This document shows, piece by piece, positions 1 to 5,466 of a stretch of DNA of 38,163 bases. The notes below the pieces were generated by a model. It was not told the origin of the DNA, did not search any database, and saw nothing but the letters and a program-made list of their open reading frames with translations. Both the position numbers and the translations under genes were made by a program. The stretch's first letter is position 1. Each line of letters opens with the position of its first letter. Origin of the DNA: Candidatus Pacearchaeota archaeon (GTDB taxonomy: Archaea; Nanoarchaeota; Nanoarchaeia; Pacearchaeales; GW2011-AR1); assembly GCA_023228245.1 (NCBI GenBank), contig JALOBN010000023.1, positions 1-38,163 on the forward strand, given 5' to 3'.

Positions 1-44
1 AGCAGGAACGTAAGCCTGCCCGAGGGCCACGAATAGGTGAGTAA
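1..44 (+). CDS. 3' end of an upstream gene (partial)
   Basis: Only the tail of a gene is present. Two frames are open from the left edge: one ends at TAG 34-36, the other at TAA 42-44. Too few codons remain to decide which is real or what it encodes. The next gene starts at 47, so tight packing on the plus strand continues from outside the window. Confidence 0.35.
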   Translation, partial: QERKPARGPRIGE

Positions 45-46
45 AT

Positions 47-442
47 ATGGTAGATTCTACAATTGAAAAAGACTGGTTAGACGGCTGCGTGCCGTGGGAC
101 GGCATAGAAGGCAAGCTCCCAACGGGCGCTCTTATGCCACCGAAAGTTGATGTATTGAAGCTGATCAAGGCGTGGGATGTCCTGGATGCTGAATCCGATG
201 AAGGTTTCCGAACGGTGAAAACATCCGAGTTAAAGCCTGACGATGCCATCATAGGATGCACGCCCAATAATAATTCCATCCGCAAGATCCTGGACACATA
301 CGGCAGCGATGCTTTCCGATTCATTACCGCGACCGGACAGAAACTGGGACCAGAAGCATGGGCGAAGGCATATAGTACCAACCCTTTTGTAGTCTTGGCT
401 ATCATGCGAAAAAGTAAAGGCGAAGGCGGGGTGCATTTCTGA
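47..442 (+). CDS. Hypothetical protein, 131 aa, unknown function
   Basis: I do not recognise a family. The protein is soluble and mixed in composition, with a Trp/Gly-rich N-terminal third and no membrane segment or signal peptide. ATG at 47 follows GGTGA at 37-41. Its stop overlaps the next start (TGATG at 440-444), so it is translationally coupled to the genes that lead into the lysis-like cassette. By position it could be a small head or lysis accessory protein, but nothing in the sequence shows this. Confidence 0.75.
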   Translation: MVDSTIEKDWLDGCVPWDGIEGKLPTGALMPPKVDVLKLIKAWDVLDAESDEGFRTVKTSELKPDDAIIGCTPNNNSIRKILDTYGSDAFRFITATGQKLGPEAWAKAYSTNPFVVLAIMRKSKGEGGVHF

Positions 443-546
443 TGGATATCATCGAGAAAGATGGTAAGCAATACCAACGGATGTATGTTCCTGAGGGCAA
501 TTGGCCGTATGCCAGGCCAACGGAAATCTTGGTCGAGGTGAAATAG
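442..546 (+). CDS. 34-residue microprotein
   Basis: A very short ORF fills the gap exactly between two coupled genes: its ATG overlaps the previous stop (TGATG) and its TAG 544-546 is directly followed by the next ATG at 547. The perfect packing is the main argument that it is translated. It begins MDIIEKDGKQYQRMYVPEGN, is charged and aromatic, and has no recognisable domain. It may be expressed mainly to couple translation. Confidence 0.55.
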   Translation: MDIIEKDGKQYQRMYVPEGNWPYARPTEILVEVK

Positions 547-813
547 ATGGCAGATGAACCCGAAAATGTTTCATCCTTCATGACTACCCTAGACAAGCTG
601 GAGAACTTCAAGCGGTACTCGTTGGCACTTGCGGTAATTGCTATCTGGGGCGGGTCAATTGCCCTGATGGGTCTGGCAGTACTGTTTCTGATATGGAATG
701 GCCAATCTGATACCGCGATTGAAGCTTCTAAGTGGCTAATCGCGTTGGTCGGCGCATCAGTAACGGGGATTCTTGGATTCTACTTTGGGTCGAATTCTAC
801 AAAAACTGCATGA
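547..813 (+). CDS. Two-helix membrane protein, holin-like
   Basis: An 88-residue protein with a charged N-terminus and two hydrophobic helices at about residues 24-50 and 57-77, ending in a short polar tail (GSNSTKTA). Size and topology match small phage holins, which make holes in the cytoplasmic membrane at the end of infection. It starts immediately after the preceding stop and is followed 6 nt later by the metacaspase-like gene, with two more small membrane proteins beyond. This grouping of membrane proteins around one hydrolase is how phage lysis cassettes look. No specific holin family was recognised, so the call rests on topology and context. Confidence 0.6.
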   Translation: MADEPENVSSFMTTLDKLENFKRYSLALAVIAIWGGSIALMGLAVLFLIWNGQSDTAIEASKWLIALVGASVTGILGFYFGSNSTKTA

Positions 814-819
814 GGTTAC

Positions 820-1521
820 ATGAAAAAAGCATTCATCTTGGCTCCGCCCTACCAGCCGCCCAACACCTTGCCACCACATGACAATAATGTCGCTATCTGG
901 CAGGCAAACCTGGCGGCGCGGGGATTCACCGCGATAACGACCTTAGACACCGCCGAGGCAACGACTCTGACCGCCGTCCGTGCCAGTCTCAGCTCGTTCA
1001 TGGCTGGCCTGGTCAAGGGCGATCGGTGGGCAATCATTCGCACAGGTCACGGCTATAGGATGCCCGATACCAATGGCGACGAACCAGATGGCTATGATGA
1101 ATGCCTGGCATGTGGCAATCTCGAAATGTTCCCAGACGACGAAATGGCTACCTATCTGGCGATGGCCCCGGTGGGCACGGTCGGCGACCTGGTCGATGAT
1201 TTCTGCTATGCGGGGACGGCGGATAAGGCGCCTATGCCCGCCCGAGAGAGGCCTATCAGAAATATGATAGGCGTGGGATCAGGCACCAAACCGGCCTATT
1301 ACAGGTACTGGCAAGCATGCGAGGCGTGGGAAACCTCGTGCTGGGGGTATTCCGAGGGCCAACCATATAGTATCTGGAGCCTATATCTCTGTTGGGCATT
1401 GCGGAATTACACTTTCAATCCAGCGATCGATGTTTTCAATGCCGCAAAAAACGCTACAATGTCAGTAGCATCACAGACGCCGGTGCTGAGCGGACCGAAC
1501 CAAGACGCGGTTCCATTCTGA
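820..1521 (+). CDS. Metacaspase / caspase-fold (C14-like) cysteine protease
   Basis: A 233-residue protein with the signature of the caspase-hemoglobinase fold. A TGHG motif carries the presumed catalytic histidine (H77). It is followed by PDTNGDEPDGYDECL (82-96), almost the standard metacaspase string. A second motif, DDFCYAG (126-132), matches the DxCxxG nucleophile motif of metacaspases (usually DSCHSG) and would place the catalytic cysteine at C129. Metacaspases cleave after Arg or Lys. There is no signal peptide or membrane helix, so it would need the neighbouring holin-like proteins to reach the envelope. GAGGTTACATG gives a strong ribosome site. It lies between two small membrane-protein genes, where a phage would carry its endolysin. 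Many archaeal envelopes are protein S-layers, so a protease could serve for lysis; that role is inference. A regulatory protease acting on virus or host proteins is the alternative. Confidence 0.8.
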   Translation: MKKAFILAPPYQPPNTLPPHDNNVAIWQANLAARGFTAITTLDTAEATTLTAVRASLSSFMAGLVKGDRWAIIRTGHGYRMPDTNGDEPDGYDECLACGNLEMFPDDEMATYLAMAPVGTVGDLVDDFCYAGTADKAPMPARERPIRNMIGVGSGTKPAYYRYWQACEAWETSCWGYSEGQPYSIWSLYLCWALRNYTFNPAIDVFNAAKNATMSVASQTPVLSGPNQDAVPF

Positions 1522-1528
1522 GGTTTAC

Positions 1529-1735
1529 ATGGTCGAAGCTGAAATTTTATCATTTATTTCCAACCAAGGGCTCGCGGTTGGGGTATCGGTTTTTTTAATA
1601 TGGTGGGTGACCGGGGAAGTTAGCAAAAGCTTGGAGGGGATAGCGAAATTTCTGAATGATCATGATCGCAAGGCGGATGCCGCGTGCGAAAAAATCAATG
1701 CCATCTACGAGAAGGTGGTCAAGAATGGAGATTGA
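1529..1735 (+). CDS. BhlA/UviB-like small membrane protein (holin-related)
   Basis: A 68-residue protein starting MVEAEILSFISNQGLAVGV. A short polar N-terminus leads into one hydrophobic helix (about residues 13-27, ending in IWW), followed by a charged, probably coiled-coil tail. This layout, with the E-I-L-x-F/Y-x-x-x-Q-G start, resembles BhlA/UviB bacteriocin-holin proteins of Gram-positive phages. GAGGTTTACATG provides the ribosome site. It follows the metacaspase-like gene by 7 nt and overlaps the next membrane-protein gene by 11 nt, which supports a shared role in envelope disruption. The family match is from memory of the pattern. Confidence 0.6.
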   Translation: MVEAEILSFISNQGLAVGVSVFLIWWVTGEVSKSLEGIAKFLNDHDRKADAACEKINAIYEKVVKNGD

Positions 1736-2015
1736 TACCTCCATATACATCGTTGCATTATGCATATTGGCTGCTCTGATAGGCGGTCGAAAAATAAGAA
1801 AGTCTATGATGCCGCTTCTGAGGATCGGTGTCGTTTTGTTCCTGATGGGAGGCGCGGTCGCTGAGGATGCGCCGCAAGCAGTGGCGGCTGGGCAACAGCC
1901 AATAATAGCACCGCCGCCTGAGCAATTGGCGGACGCTGGCGGCCTCATGGACGAAATTATAATCAGCATAGGACAGCATTATTTCTGTCAGATGATTATT
2001 GGCCTTGCCCACTGA
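1725..2015 (+). CDS. Membrane protein, last gene of the lysis-like cassette
   Basis: A 96-residue product from ATG 1725, inside the end of the previous gene (11-nt overlap). It has a hydrophobic helix at about 6-21, a basic loop (GGRKIRKS), a second helix at about 30-44 and then AVAEDAP, which looks like a signal-peptidase site. The tail is Pro/Ala/Gln-rich and extracytoplasmic if the topology is right. Two-helix or cleaved small membrane proteins at the end of lysis cassettes often act as antiholins or spanins; either role would be a guess here. The coupled start is preferred to an upstream ATG at 1656, which would lie wholly inside the preceding gene. Confidence 0.6.
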   Translation: MEIDTSIYIVALCILAALIGGRKIRKSMMPLLRIGVVLFLMGGAVAEDAPQAVAAGQQPIIAPPPEQLADAGGLMDEIIISIGQHYFCQMIIGLAH

Positions 2016-2052
2016 ATAATAGTAGTATGATGAATTTGACTGCGTGATTGAC

Positions 2053-2065
2053 GCCCTTTAAGGGC
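2053..2065. repeat. Short palindrome in the convergent intergenic region
   Basis: GCCCTT and AAGGGC form a short inverted repeat about 40 nt after the last plus-strand gene. It may add to transcription termination or be incidental. The rest of 2016-2088 holds no gene I can support. Confidence 0.35.
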
Positions 2066-2088
2066 AAGGTACATAAAAGAGGGAAATG

Positions 2089-2142
2089 CATGATAGGGGC
2101 GAGAGGTTGAATTTGGCTTAGTCCCTCTCGCCAATTATCATG
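2089..2142. terminator. Long hairpin between convergent operons
   Basis: CATGATA..GGCGAGAGG (2089-2106) pairs with CCTCTCGCC..TATCATG (2124-2142), with only a small internal mismatch. The stem is therefore about 16 bp with a loop of about 17 nt. It lies between the plus-strand lysis-like genes ending at 2015 and the minus-strand operon ending at 2143. A bidirectional terminator or 3'-end-protecting hairpin is the natural reading. No clean T-run follows on either side. Confidence 0.6.
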
Positions 2143-2286
2143 TTAGTATCTAGTTGGAATCTTGACATCCTGATAATTGCACCCGATGTTTGGATCTCTT
2201 ACCAGATTGTTGAGTAGGCACCAGCAAATATCACCTCGTGAATCTTTGCCCGTCTTGCCGATATTTGGGCATTTCCAGCACTTCAT
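2143..2286 (-). CDS. 47-aa cysteine-rich microprotein, last of nine
   Basis: The product begins MKCWKCPNIG and has CxxC near the N-terminus, a CWC motif near the middle and a further Cys near residue 36, consistent with a zinc-binding knuckle. Its ATG overlaps the stop of the preceding gene (ATGA). The gene closes a chain of nine tiny coupled genes reading leftward from 3518 and stops 1 nt from the convergent hairpin. Function unknown. Confidence 0.6.
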   Translation of the reverse strand: MKCWKCPNIGKTGKDSRGDICWCLLNNLVRDPNIGCNYQDVKIPTRY

Positions 2287-2426
2287 ATCTTCCCCATCCT
2301 TCCCGCAAACCATTTCCATCCAGCCTTCCTAACCAGCCTCTTGCCAATAGCCTTCGGGCCTTTGAGAATTGCATTCAGGTCGTTAGATAGGGAAAGAATT
2401 TTGTAATCTAGAGATCTCAGTTTCAT
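2283..2426 (-). CDS. 47-aa basic microprotein
   Basis: A strongly basic product (MKLRSLDYKILSLSNDLNAI, then a Lys/Arg/Trp-rich C-terminal half). It begins 1 nt after the preceding gene and overlaps the next by ATGA. The basic, aromatic tail suggests nucleic-acid or membrane contact, but no domain is recognised. A GAGAG stretch upstream could serve as ribosome site. Confidence 0.55.
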   Translation of the reverse strand: MKLRSLDYKILSLSNDLNAILKGPKAIGKRLVRKAGWKWFAGRMGKI

Positions 2427-2427
2427 G

Positions 2428-2610
2428 TTAAGCTCTCCGACTTTCGCGGGGCATTAAGCCACACCCCGCGAGGTATCTAGGGCGATCTAGCGCGCCTATC
2501 CGGGTTACGTCGCTTCCCTTGTCCCATAACCGGCAATCAATGCCATCGCATTCTGCATATCCCATATCTTGCATATTACGATCTATGCCGGCCTTAAGTG
2601 GACATCTCAT
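2428..2610 (-). CDS. 60-aa cysteine-containing microprotein
   Basis: The N-terminus MRCPLKAG and the central ECDGIDCRLWD place three Cys in the spacing seen in many phage small zinc-binding proteins (C..C, then CxxxxC followed by an aromatic pair). The start overlaps the previous stop (ATGA). No function can be assigned. Confidence 0.6.
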   Translation of the reverse strand: MRCPLKAGIDRNMQDMGYAECDGIDCRLWDKGSDVTRIGALDRPRYLAGCGLMPRESRRA

Positions 2611-2720
2611 TCTTCCACACCATCCGCCTCGCGGGCTTGTATTTCTTCTTCCAATTCTCGGATTCTATGCTTGCTGATCGGTAGGTTCATGATTTCCATG
2701 AAAATTTCCTCATCGATCAT
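2607..2720 (-). CDS. 37-aa acidic helical microprotein
   Basis: A single probable helix rich in Glu and Ile (starts MIDEEIFMEIMNLPIS), without Cys. Both ends use ATGA overlaps with its neighbours, which is the main evidence for translation. Acidic helical microproteins of this size in viruses are often inhibitors or adaptors, but nothing here proves it. Confidence 0.5.
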   Translation of the reverse strand: MIDEEIFMEIMNLPISKHRIRELEEEIQAREADGVEE

Positions 2721-2887
2721 TCGTCCTCACCATCCGCCGGGCAACAATATTCATACCGGCAACCTTCGCATTCTGTAAAATCGCTACCATCCAATCGGCA
2801 GCATCCGCCTCTCTCTTCGCCCATGCCGTTTGGATTATCGCGATAGACGGCCCGGTATGGGATGCCATCGATTAGGAATTGATTCAT
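2717..2887 (-). CDS. 56-aa cysteine-rich microprotein
   Basis: Six cysteines cluster in the second half (GGCCRLDG, ECEGCRYEYCC), a likely metal-binding site. The N-terminal half (FLIDGIPYRAVYRDN) looks like a small beta hairpin. ATGA overlaps join it to both neighbours. Function unknown. Confidence 0.6.
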   Translation of the reverse strand: MNQFLIDGIPYRAVYRDNPNGMGEERGGCCRLDGSDFTECEGCRYEYCCPADGEDE

Positions 2888-3099
2888 TCTGGCACCTCTT
2901 TAATTATTATGTGGCCTAAATTCCTCGTTATCTCTTCCCGCAAAGCGATAAACATGGCCGGACCGGTTTCATCCGCTGTTTCCCAACCTTCCAGCCAGGC
3001 TTCTATGTCATCGGTTTTCATGCAGACTTTTGGCTGCCCGAAAACACGAGCTAACCAGCCTTCGTAGAAGGCGTTATAACCAGATACTATGAAACTCAT
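2884..3099 (-). CDS. RMF/CrpP-like small protein
   Basis: A 71-residue protein with GYNAFYEGWLA near the start and WLEGWETAD at 35-43. The spacing of an aromatic/glycine helix followed by W-x-x-GW resembles the ribosome modulation factor (RMF) fold, also seen in the CrpP family, where the typical pattern is G..A...G...P...W..GW. RMF dimerises and inactivates bacterial ribosomes; members in mobile elements have other or unknown roles. The match is by eye and weak. The gene is in the middle of the nine-gene operon with ATGA overlaps on both sides. Confidence 0.55.
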   Translation of the reverse strand: MSFIVSGYNAFYEGWLARVFGQPKVCMKTDDIEAWLEGWETADETGPAMFIALREEITRNLGHIIIKEVPE

Positions 3100-3236
3100 T
3101 TCTTCTCATCTCCTTTGGGCAGCTTCACAGAGGCCTTGCAGATTGGGCAACCTGTATATCGTCTCTTGGTGTGTGGTATCCGGGGGTTATATTCCCAGGC
3201 ATGGTCACAGTTTTGACAGATTAGGGGGATGGGCAT
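3096..3236 (-). CDS. 46-aa zinc-ribbon microprotein
   Basis: Two CxxC knuckles (ICQNCDH at 6-12 and GCPICKA at 29-35), about 20 residues apart, make a classic one-ribbon zinc protein. It starts 16 nt inside the previous gene and its stop overlaps the next ATG. Such ribbons bind nucleic acid or mediate protein contacts; the target is unknown. Confidence 0.65.
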   Translation of the reverse strand: MPIPLICQNCDHAWEYNPRIPHTKRRYTGCPICKASVKLPKGDEKK

Positions 3237-3349
3237 TCATGCACCTCAATTTCTTCTCCATGATCTTCTGTCCACGTACAGTGCATTTCCAGATCGCCAG
3301 AATTATCAAACGTGGTACCACATTCTTTGCATCGAAAAATTGTTTTCAT
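3221..3349 (-). CDS. 42-aa C2H2-like zinc-finger microprotein
   Basis: FRCKECGTTFDNSGDLEMHC has the CxxC-x12-H spacing of a C2H2 finger; a second His (H30) is 7 residues further. The finger is almost the whole protein, followed by an acidic tail. It starts 1 nt after the previous stop. A longer reading from 3490 in the same frame lies inside the upstream gene and is not preferred. Confidence 0.65.
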   Translation of the reverse strand: MKTIFRCKECGTTFDNSGDLEMHCTWTEDHGEEIEVHECPSP

Positions 3350-3350
3350 C

Positions 3351-3518
3351 TTACCATCCTCGCGATGCCTTCCAGGCCTCGTGACATTTGGTACTACATA
3401 TGTAATGATAATCTTTATTTGGAATATAGCGCGCGATTTCTGGCGCGATCTCAAAGCTGCCCTTCTTTCGCAGGTCGACTTTCCTGCCACATTGCTTGCA
3501 ACACTTCCATCTTGCCAT
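3351..3518 (-). CDS. 55-aa zinc-finger protein, first gene of the nine-gene operon
   Basis: MARWKCCKQCGRKVDLRKKG gives one CxxC and ICSTKCHEAW gives a second, so this is a probable zinc ribbon with a basic loop. It is the promoter-proximal gene: a TATA-like box is centred about 29 bp upstream of the ATG, and AAGGA about 7 nt before the ATG could be a ribosome site. Function unknown; as the leading gene it may act on the operon's own promoter. Confidence 0.6.
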   Translation of the reverse strand: MARWKCCKQCGRKVDLRKKGSFEIAPEIARYIPNKDYHYICSTKCHEAWKASRGW

Positions 3519-3524
3519 AATACA

Positions 3525-3556
3525 TCCTTATGTACTTACTTACTTATATACTTATC
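3525..3556 (-). promoter_or_regulatory. Promoter of the nine-gene microprotein operon
   Basis: On the minus strand the sequence reads AAGTATATAAGTAAGTAAG: a TATA-like box (3544-3551) centred about 29 bp before ATG 3518, followed by tandem TAAG units that could be an operator. The remainder of the divergent gap to 3648 holds a weak TATA-like TTTAAA near 3578 for the plus-strand genes and no ORF I can support. Confidence 0.6.
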
Positions 3557-3648
3557 GCCACCCCATAATAAGCCATTTAAAGCCCCAAATCCTACTCAAC
3601 CAGACAATTATGTCACATGTGCTGCCTACGAGGCGCTAGTGAGGTTTC

Positions 3649-3993
3649 ATGTCAGGCATTCAGCTAATTAATCTAGGAGAGGTACAAGCTGGTGTGAAAC
3701 GCAGGCTTGAGGAGATCACCATGAACCAGGCAAAGGCAGCAAAGCAGATGGCCATCATAGCCAACCAGAATATCCAAGATAATTGCCGCGTCGAATCCGG
3801 GGCCTGGCAACGGAGCTGGTCAGGGCGAGTAGAAGAAATCTCAGAGCTGAAGCATGAGGTGATAGTTGAGAGCAATGGGGCAGAGAGGTATTACTACCTG
3901 CAAGAAGCTCTGCATCATCCAGGGGCCATTGGATGGCATCAGAGCATACCGGAAATGACAGAAATCTATAAGAAAAACATGGGCCTGAAATGA
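3649..3993 (+). CDS. HK97 gp10-like head-tail joining / tail completion protein
   Basis: A 114-residue protein whose central part (VESGAWQRSWSGRVEE) follows the HK97-gp10 family pattern: a long N-terminal helix, an xxSGxLxxSW-type turn, then a beta sheet and a short helix. These proteins sit at the head-tail interface or cap the tail of siphoviruses. GAGGTTTCATG is the ribosome site, and the stop overlaps the next start (ATGA). It begins the plus-strand structural run after the microprotein operon. Confidence 0.65.
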   Translation: MSGIQLINLGEVQAGVKRRLEEITMNQAKAAKQMAIIANQNIQDNCRVESGAWQRSWSGRVEEISELKHEVIVESNGAERYYYLQEALHHPGAIGWHQSIPEMTEIYKKNMGLK

Positions 3994-4694
3994 CACCCGA
4001 GCAGCAAGTCCTCGAAATTCTGCAATCGTGGTCTGGCGATGTAGTTGTATTGCTGAAACGGGCAGGATACTTTTCACCGTCCCTATCAGATACCGCCAAA
4101 GAGAAGATCGCGACCAAGATAGGATTTGGCAAGGGCACCAGGCTATACAAGCAATTGGCCGCAAAATCTGAGGCCAAGAACTGGGAAGTTGCCAAGATAG
4201 TGCTCACCGAGGAAAATCTCATAGAGCTGAAACAAGGCGCCAGAGAAGTGGCCAGGTCTCTTGCAATACCATTCTCAGAATATAATTGGGCACCAATTGC
4301 GCAGGCCTACCTAAAGAAAGAAGGCTATAAGCTAGTTAAGACACTCACCGCAACCGATCTGCATAAGCTAGAAAAGCAAATGCAGAAGCATTTTGGCCTA
4401 AATGAGCGAACCTTTGAGCGGCGATTTCGCGAAAACTACCCATGTAGCCCGTATAGGACGCGAACCATATTTAGGACTGAAAAGAATAATGCGCTGAATG
4501 GCGGGGCCCACCTAGAAGCGAAGTCGGTGGACGCTACAAAAAAGATCTGGAAGCATTCTCATGGCCCCAACCCGCGCAAAGATCACCTGGCAATGGATGG
4601 GGAAGAGCAATCTATCGATGCGCCTTTCAGTAACGGCAAGCAGTATCCAAACGGCGACCCCAATTGCAGATGTCGGGCGAAATACAAGTTTTAG
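3990..4694 (+). CDS. Minor head protein, Mu gpF / SPP1 gp7-like
   Basis: A 234-residue protein. The N-terminal 110 residues are helical and unrecognised. The C-terminal 100 residues form the Phage_Mu_F module: YRTRTIFRTEKNNALNG, then KIWKHSHGPNPRKDHLAMDG and finally YPNGDPNCRCRAKY. The H...R..H..MDG and closing NCRC are diagnostic. Family members are minor head or DNA-ejection proteins that bind the portal, and are usually encoded next to it; the portal is not in this window. The stop at 4692-4694 overlaps the stop of the convergent minus-strand operon, so the two transcripts share a few bases at the 3' end. Confidence 0.8.
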   Translation: MTPEQQVLEILQSWSGDVVVLLKRAGYFSPSLSDTAKEKIATKIGFGKGTRLYKQLAAKSEAKNWEVAKIVLTEENLIELKQGAREVARSLAIPFSEYNWAPIAQAYLKKEGYKLVKTLTATDLHKLEKQMQKHFGLNERTFERRFRENYPCSPYRTRTIFRTEKNNALNGGAHLEAKSVDATKKIWKHSHGPNPRKDHLAMDGEEQSIDAPFSNGKQYPNGDPNCRCRAKYKF

Positions 4695-4828
4695 CATTGC
4701 TGCATTTCGGAAGTATCTTGCGAGATCGCCAAATGTATGCGTTTCTTGATATCGGGATCGAATACTATCTTATGCGTATATGTCCCGTCGCCGTTATCGG
4801 TCACGGTGTAAATGCTATCTCTTGCCAT
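4691..4828 (-). CDS. 45-aa microprotein, last of the second minus operon
   Basis: The product starts MARDSIYTVTDNGDGTYTHK, a beta-hairpin-like stretch, then a short helix and a C-terminal Cys. Its ATG overlaps the previous stop (ATGA-type). It converges with the minor head gene, overlapping by four bases, with no separate terminator visible. Unknown function. Confidence 0.55.
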   Translation of the reverse strand: MARDSIYTVTDNGDGTYTHKIVFDPDIKKRIHLAISQDTSEMQQC

Positions 4829-4986
4829 CAATAATGCACCGTCCTTGTTGCGGCATATGGCGATTTCCAGGATTGCCTAAGCGCGATCGAATACGACTGC
4901 ATTTCGCCATCGGAAACCAGCATTTCGAATGAGATTATTGTTCCTGGCATGCACACCAGTTTGAAGAATTCATCATCGAGCGACAT
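4828..4986 (-). CDS. 52-aa microprotein
   Basis: A mixed alpha/beta product starting MSLDDEFFKLVCMPGTIISF, without a recognisable motif. It begins 1 nt after the end of the upstream gene and overlaps the next start. The tight chain of starts and stops supports it as a real gene; no function is visible. Confidence 0.55.
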   Translation of the reverse strand: MSLDDEFFKLVCMPGTIISFEMLVSDGEMQSYSIALRQSWKSPYAATRTVHY

Positions 4987-4987
4987 G

Positions 4988-5140
4988 TCATCTTCTCCGA
5001 ATCGTCAGTATGATTTCCCATTTATTCCAGAATTTCCATGCTCTCCGGTAAGCATTCCTCACGCGATGATATTCGCGATTCTTGGGCAGGATCACATCGG
5101 TGTAATGTGATCCGTCTTTGGAAACACGATCACGCGACAT
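4988..5140 (-). CDS. 50-aa basic aromatic microprotein
   Basis: The product is rich in Arg, Tyr and Trp (NAYRRAWKFWNKWEIILTIR near the C-terminus), suggesting an amphipathic or membrane-active helix or a nucleic-acid contact. It is spaced 2 nt from the upstream gene and 1 nt from the downstream gene in the same operon. No family recognised. Confidence 0.5.
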   Translation of the reverse strand: MSRDRVSKDGSHYTDVILPKNREYHRVRNAYRRAWKFWNKWEIILTIRRR

Positions 5141-5142
5141 GA

Positions 5143-5280
5143 TCACCTGAATAGCTGGCTCTTCTCCCTGGTCTCTTTCATCCAGGCGTTTAGAGCCTTT
5201 GGGATGGTCCTATGCTCGTTCTTGAGCTTGTAGGCGGTCAGGTACTGGTGGTTTGGCTCATCGAGATCGGCTATGATCAT
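5143..5280 (-). CDS. 45-aa helical microprotein
   Basis: Starts MIIADLDEPNHQYLTAYKLK; two probable helices with a charged C-terminus (KETREKSQLFR). No Cys and no recognisable domain. It starts 2 nt after the upstream gene. Function unknown. Confidence 0.5.
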   Translation of the reverse strand: MIIADLDEPNHQYLTAYKLKNEHRTIPKALNAWMKETREKSQLFR

Positions 5281-5282
5281 GG

Positions 5283-5417
5283 TCAATCTGCATCAACTCC
5301 ATTGAACATGGCCCGCCTCAATTCGAGTAGGCAGCCATAACAGATATATTGCGATCCTATGACAAAACCGACATCGTTTTTCGGCGCGTCACAGAACACG
5401 CAGTTTTCTTTTTCCAT
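5283..5417 (-). CDS. 44-aa zinc-knuckle microprotein, first of the second minus operon
   Basis: MEKENCVFCDAPKND carries CxxC, and YICYGCLLEL a second CxxC, about 20 residues apart, forming a zinc ribbon. A TATA-like box is centred 27.5 bp upstream of this ATG with no obvious Shine-Dalgarno sequence, so the mRNA should be leaderless. The role of the protein is not known. Confidence 0.6.
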   Translation of the reverse strand: MEKENCVFCDAPKNDVGFVIGSQYICYGCLLELRRAMFNGVDAD

Positions 5418-5432
5418 GTATCACTAAGTATC

Positions 5433-5448
5433 CTAATTAGTATTAAGC
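5433..5448 (-). promoter_or_regulatory. TATA box and CTAATTAG palindrome of the second minus operon
   Basis: On the minus strand GCTTAATA (5448-5441), preceded by an A-rich BRE-like CGAAAA, is centred 27.5 bp before ATG 5417. The perfect palindrome CTAATTAG (5433-5440) directly follows the box and precedes the start, a position from which a repressor could block transcription. The divergent gene at 5467 instead has a GAGGTTACATG ribosome site. Confidence 0.55.
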
Positions 5449-5466
5449 TTTTCGATCGGAGGTTAC

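Noticed and set aside
3089..3671. Plus-strand ORFs of 119-143 codons over the microprotein operon
   Set aside because: They lie antisense to a chain of coupled small genes with a clear promoter and ribosome-site or overlap structure, and have no recognisable protein features.
3755..4222. 155-codon minus-strand ORF
   Set aside because: Antisense to the gp10-like and Mu gpF-like genes, which have the clear family motifs.
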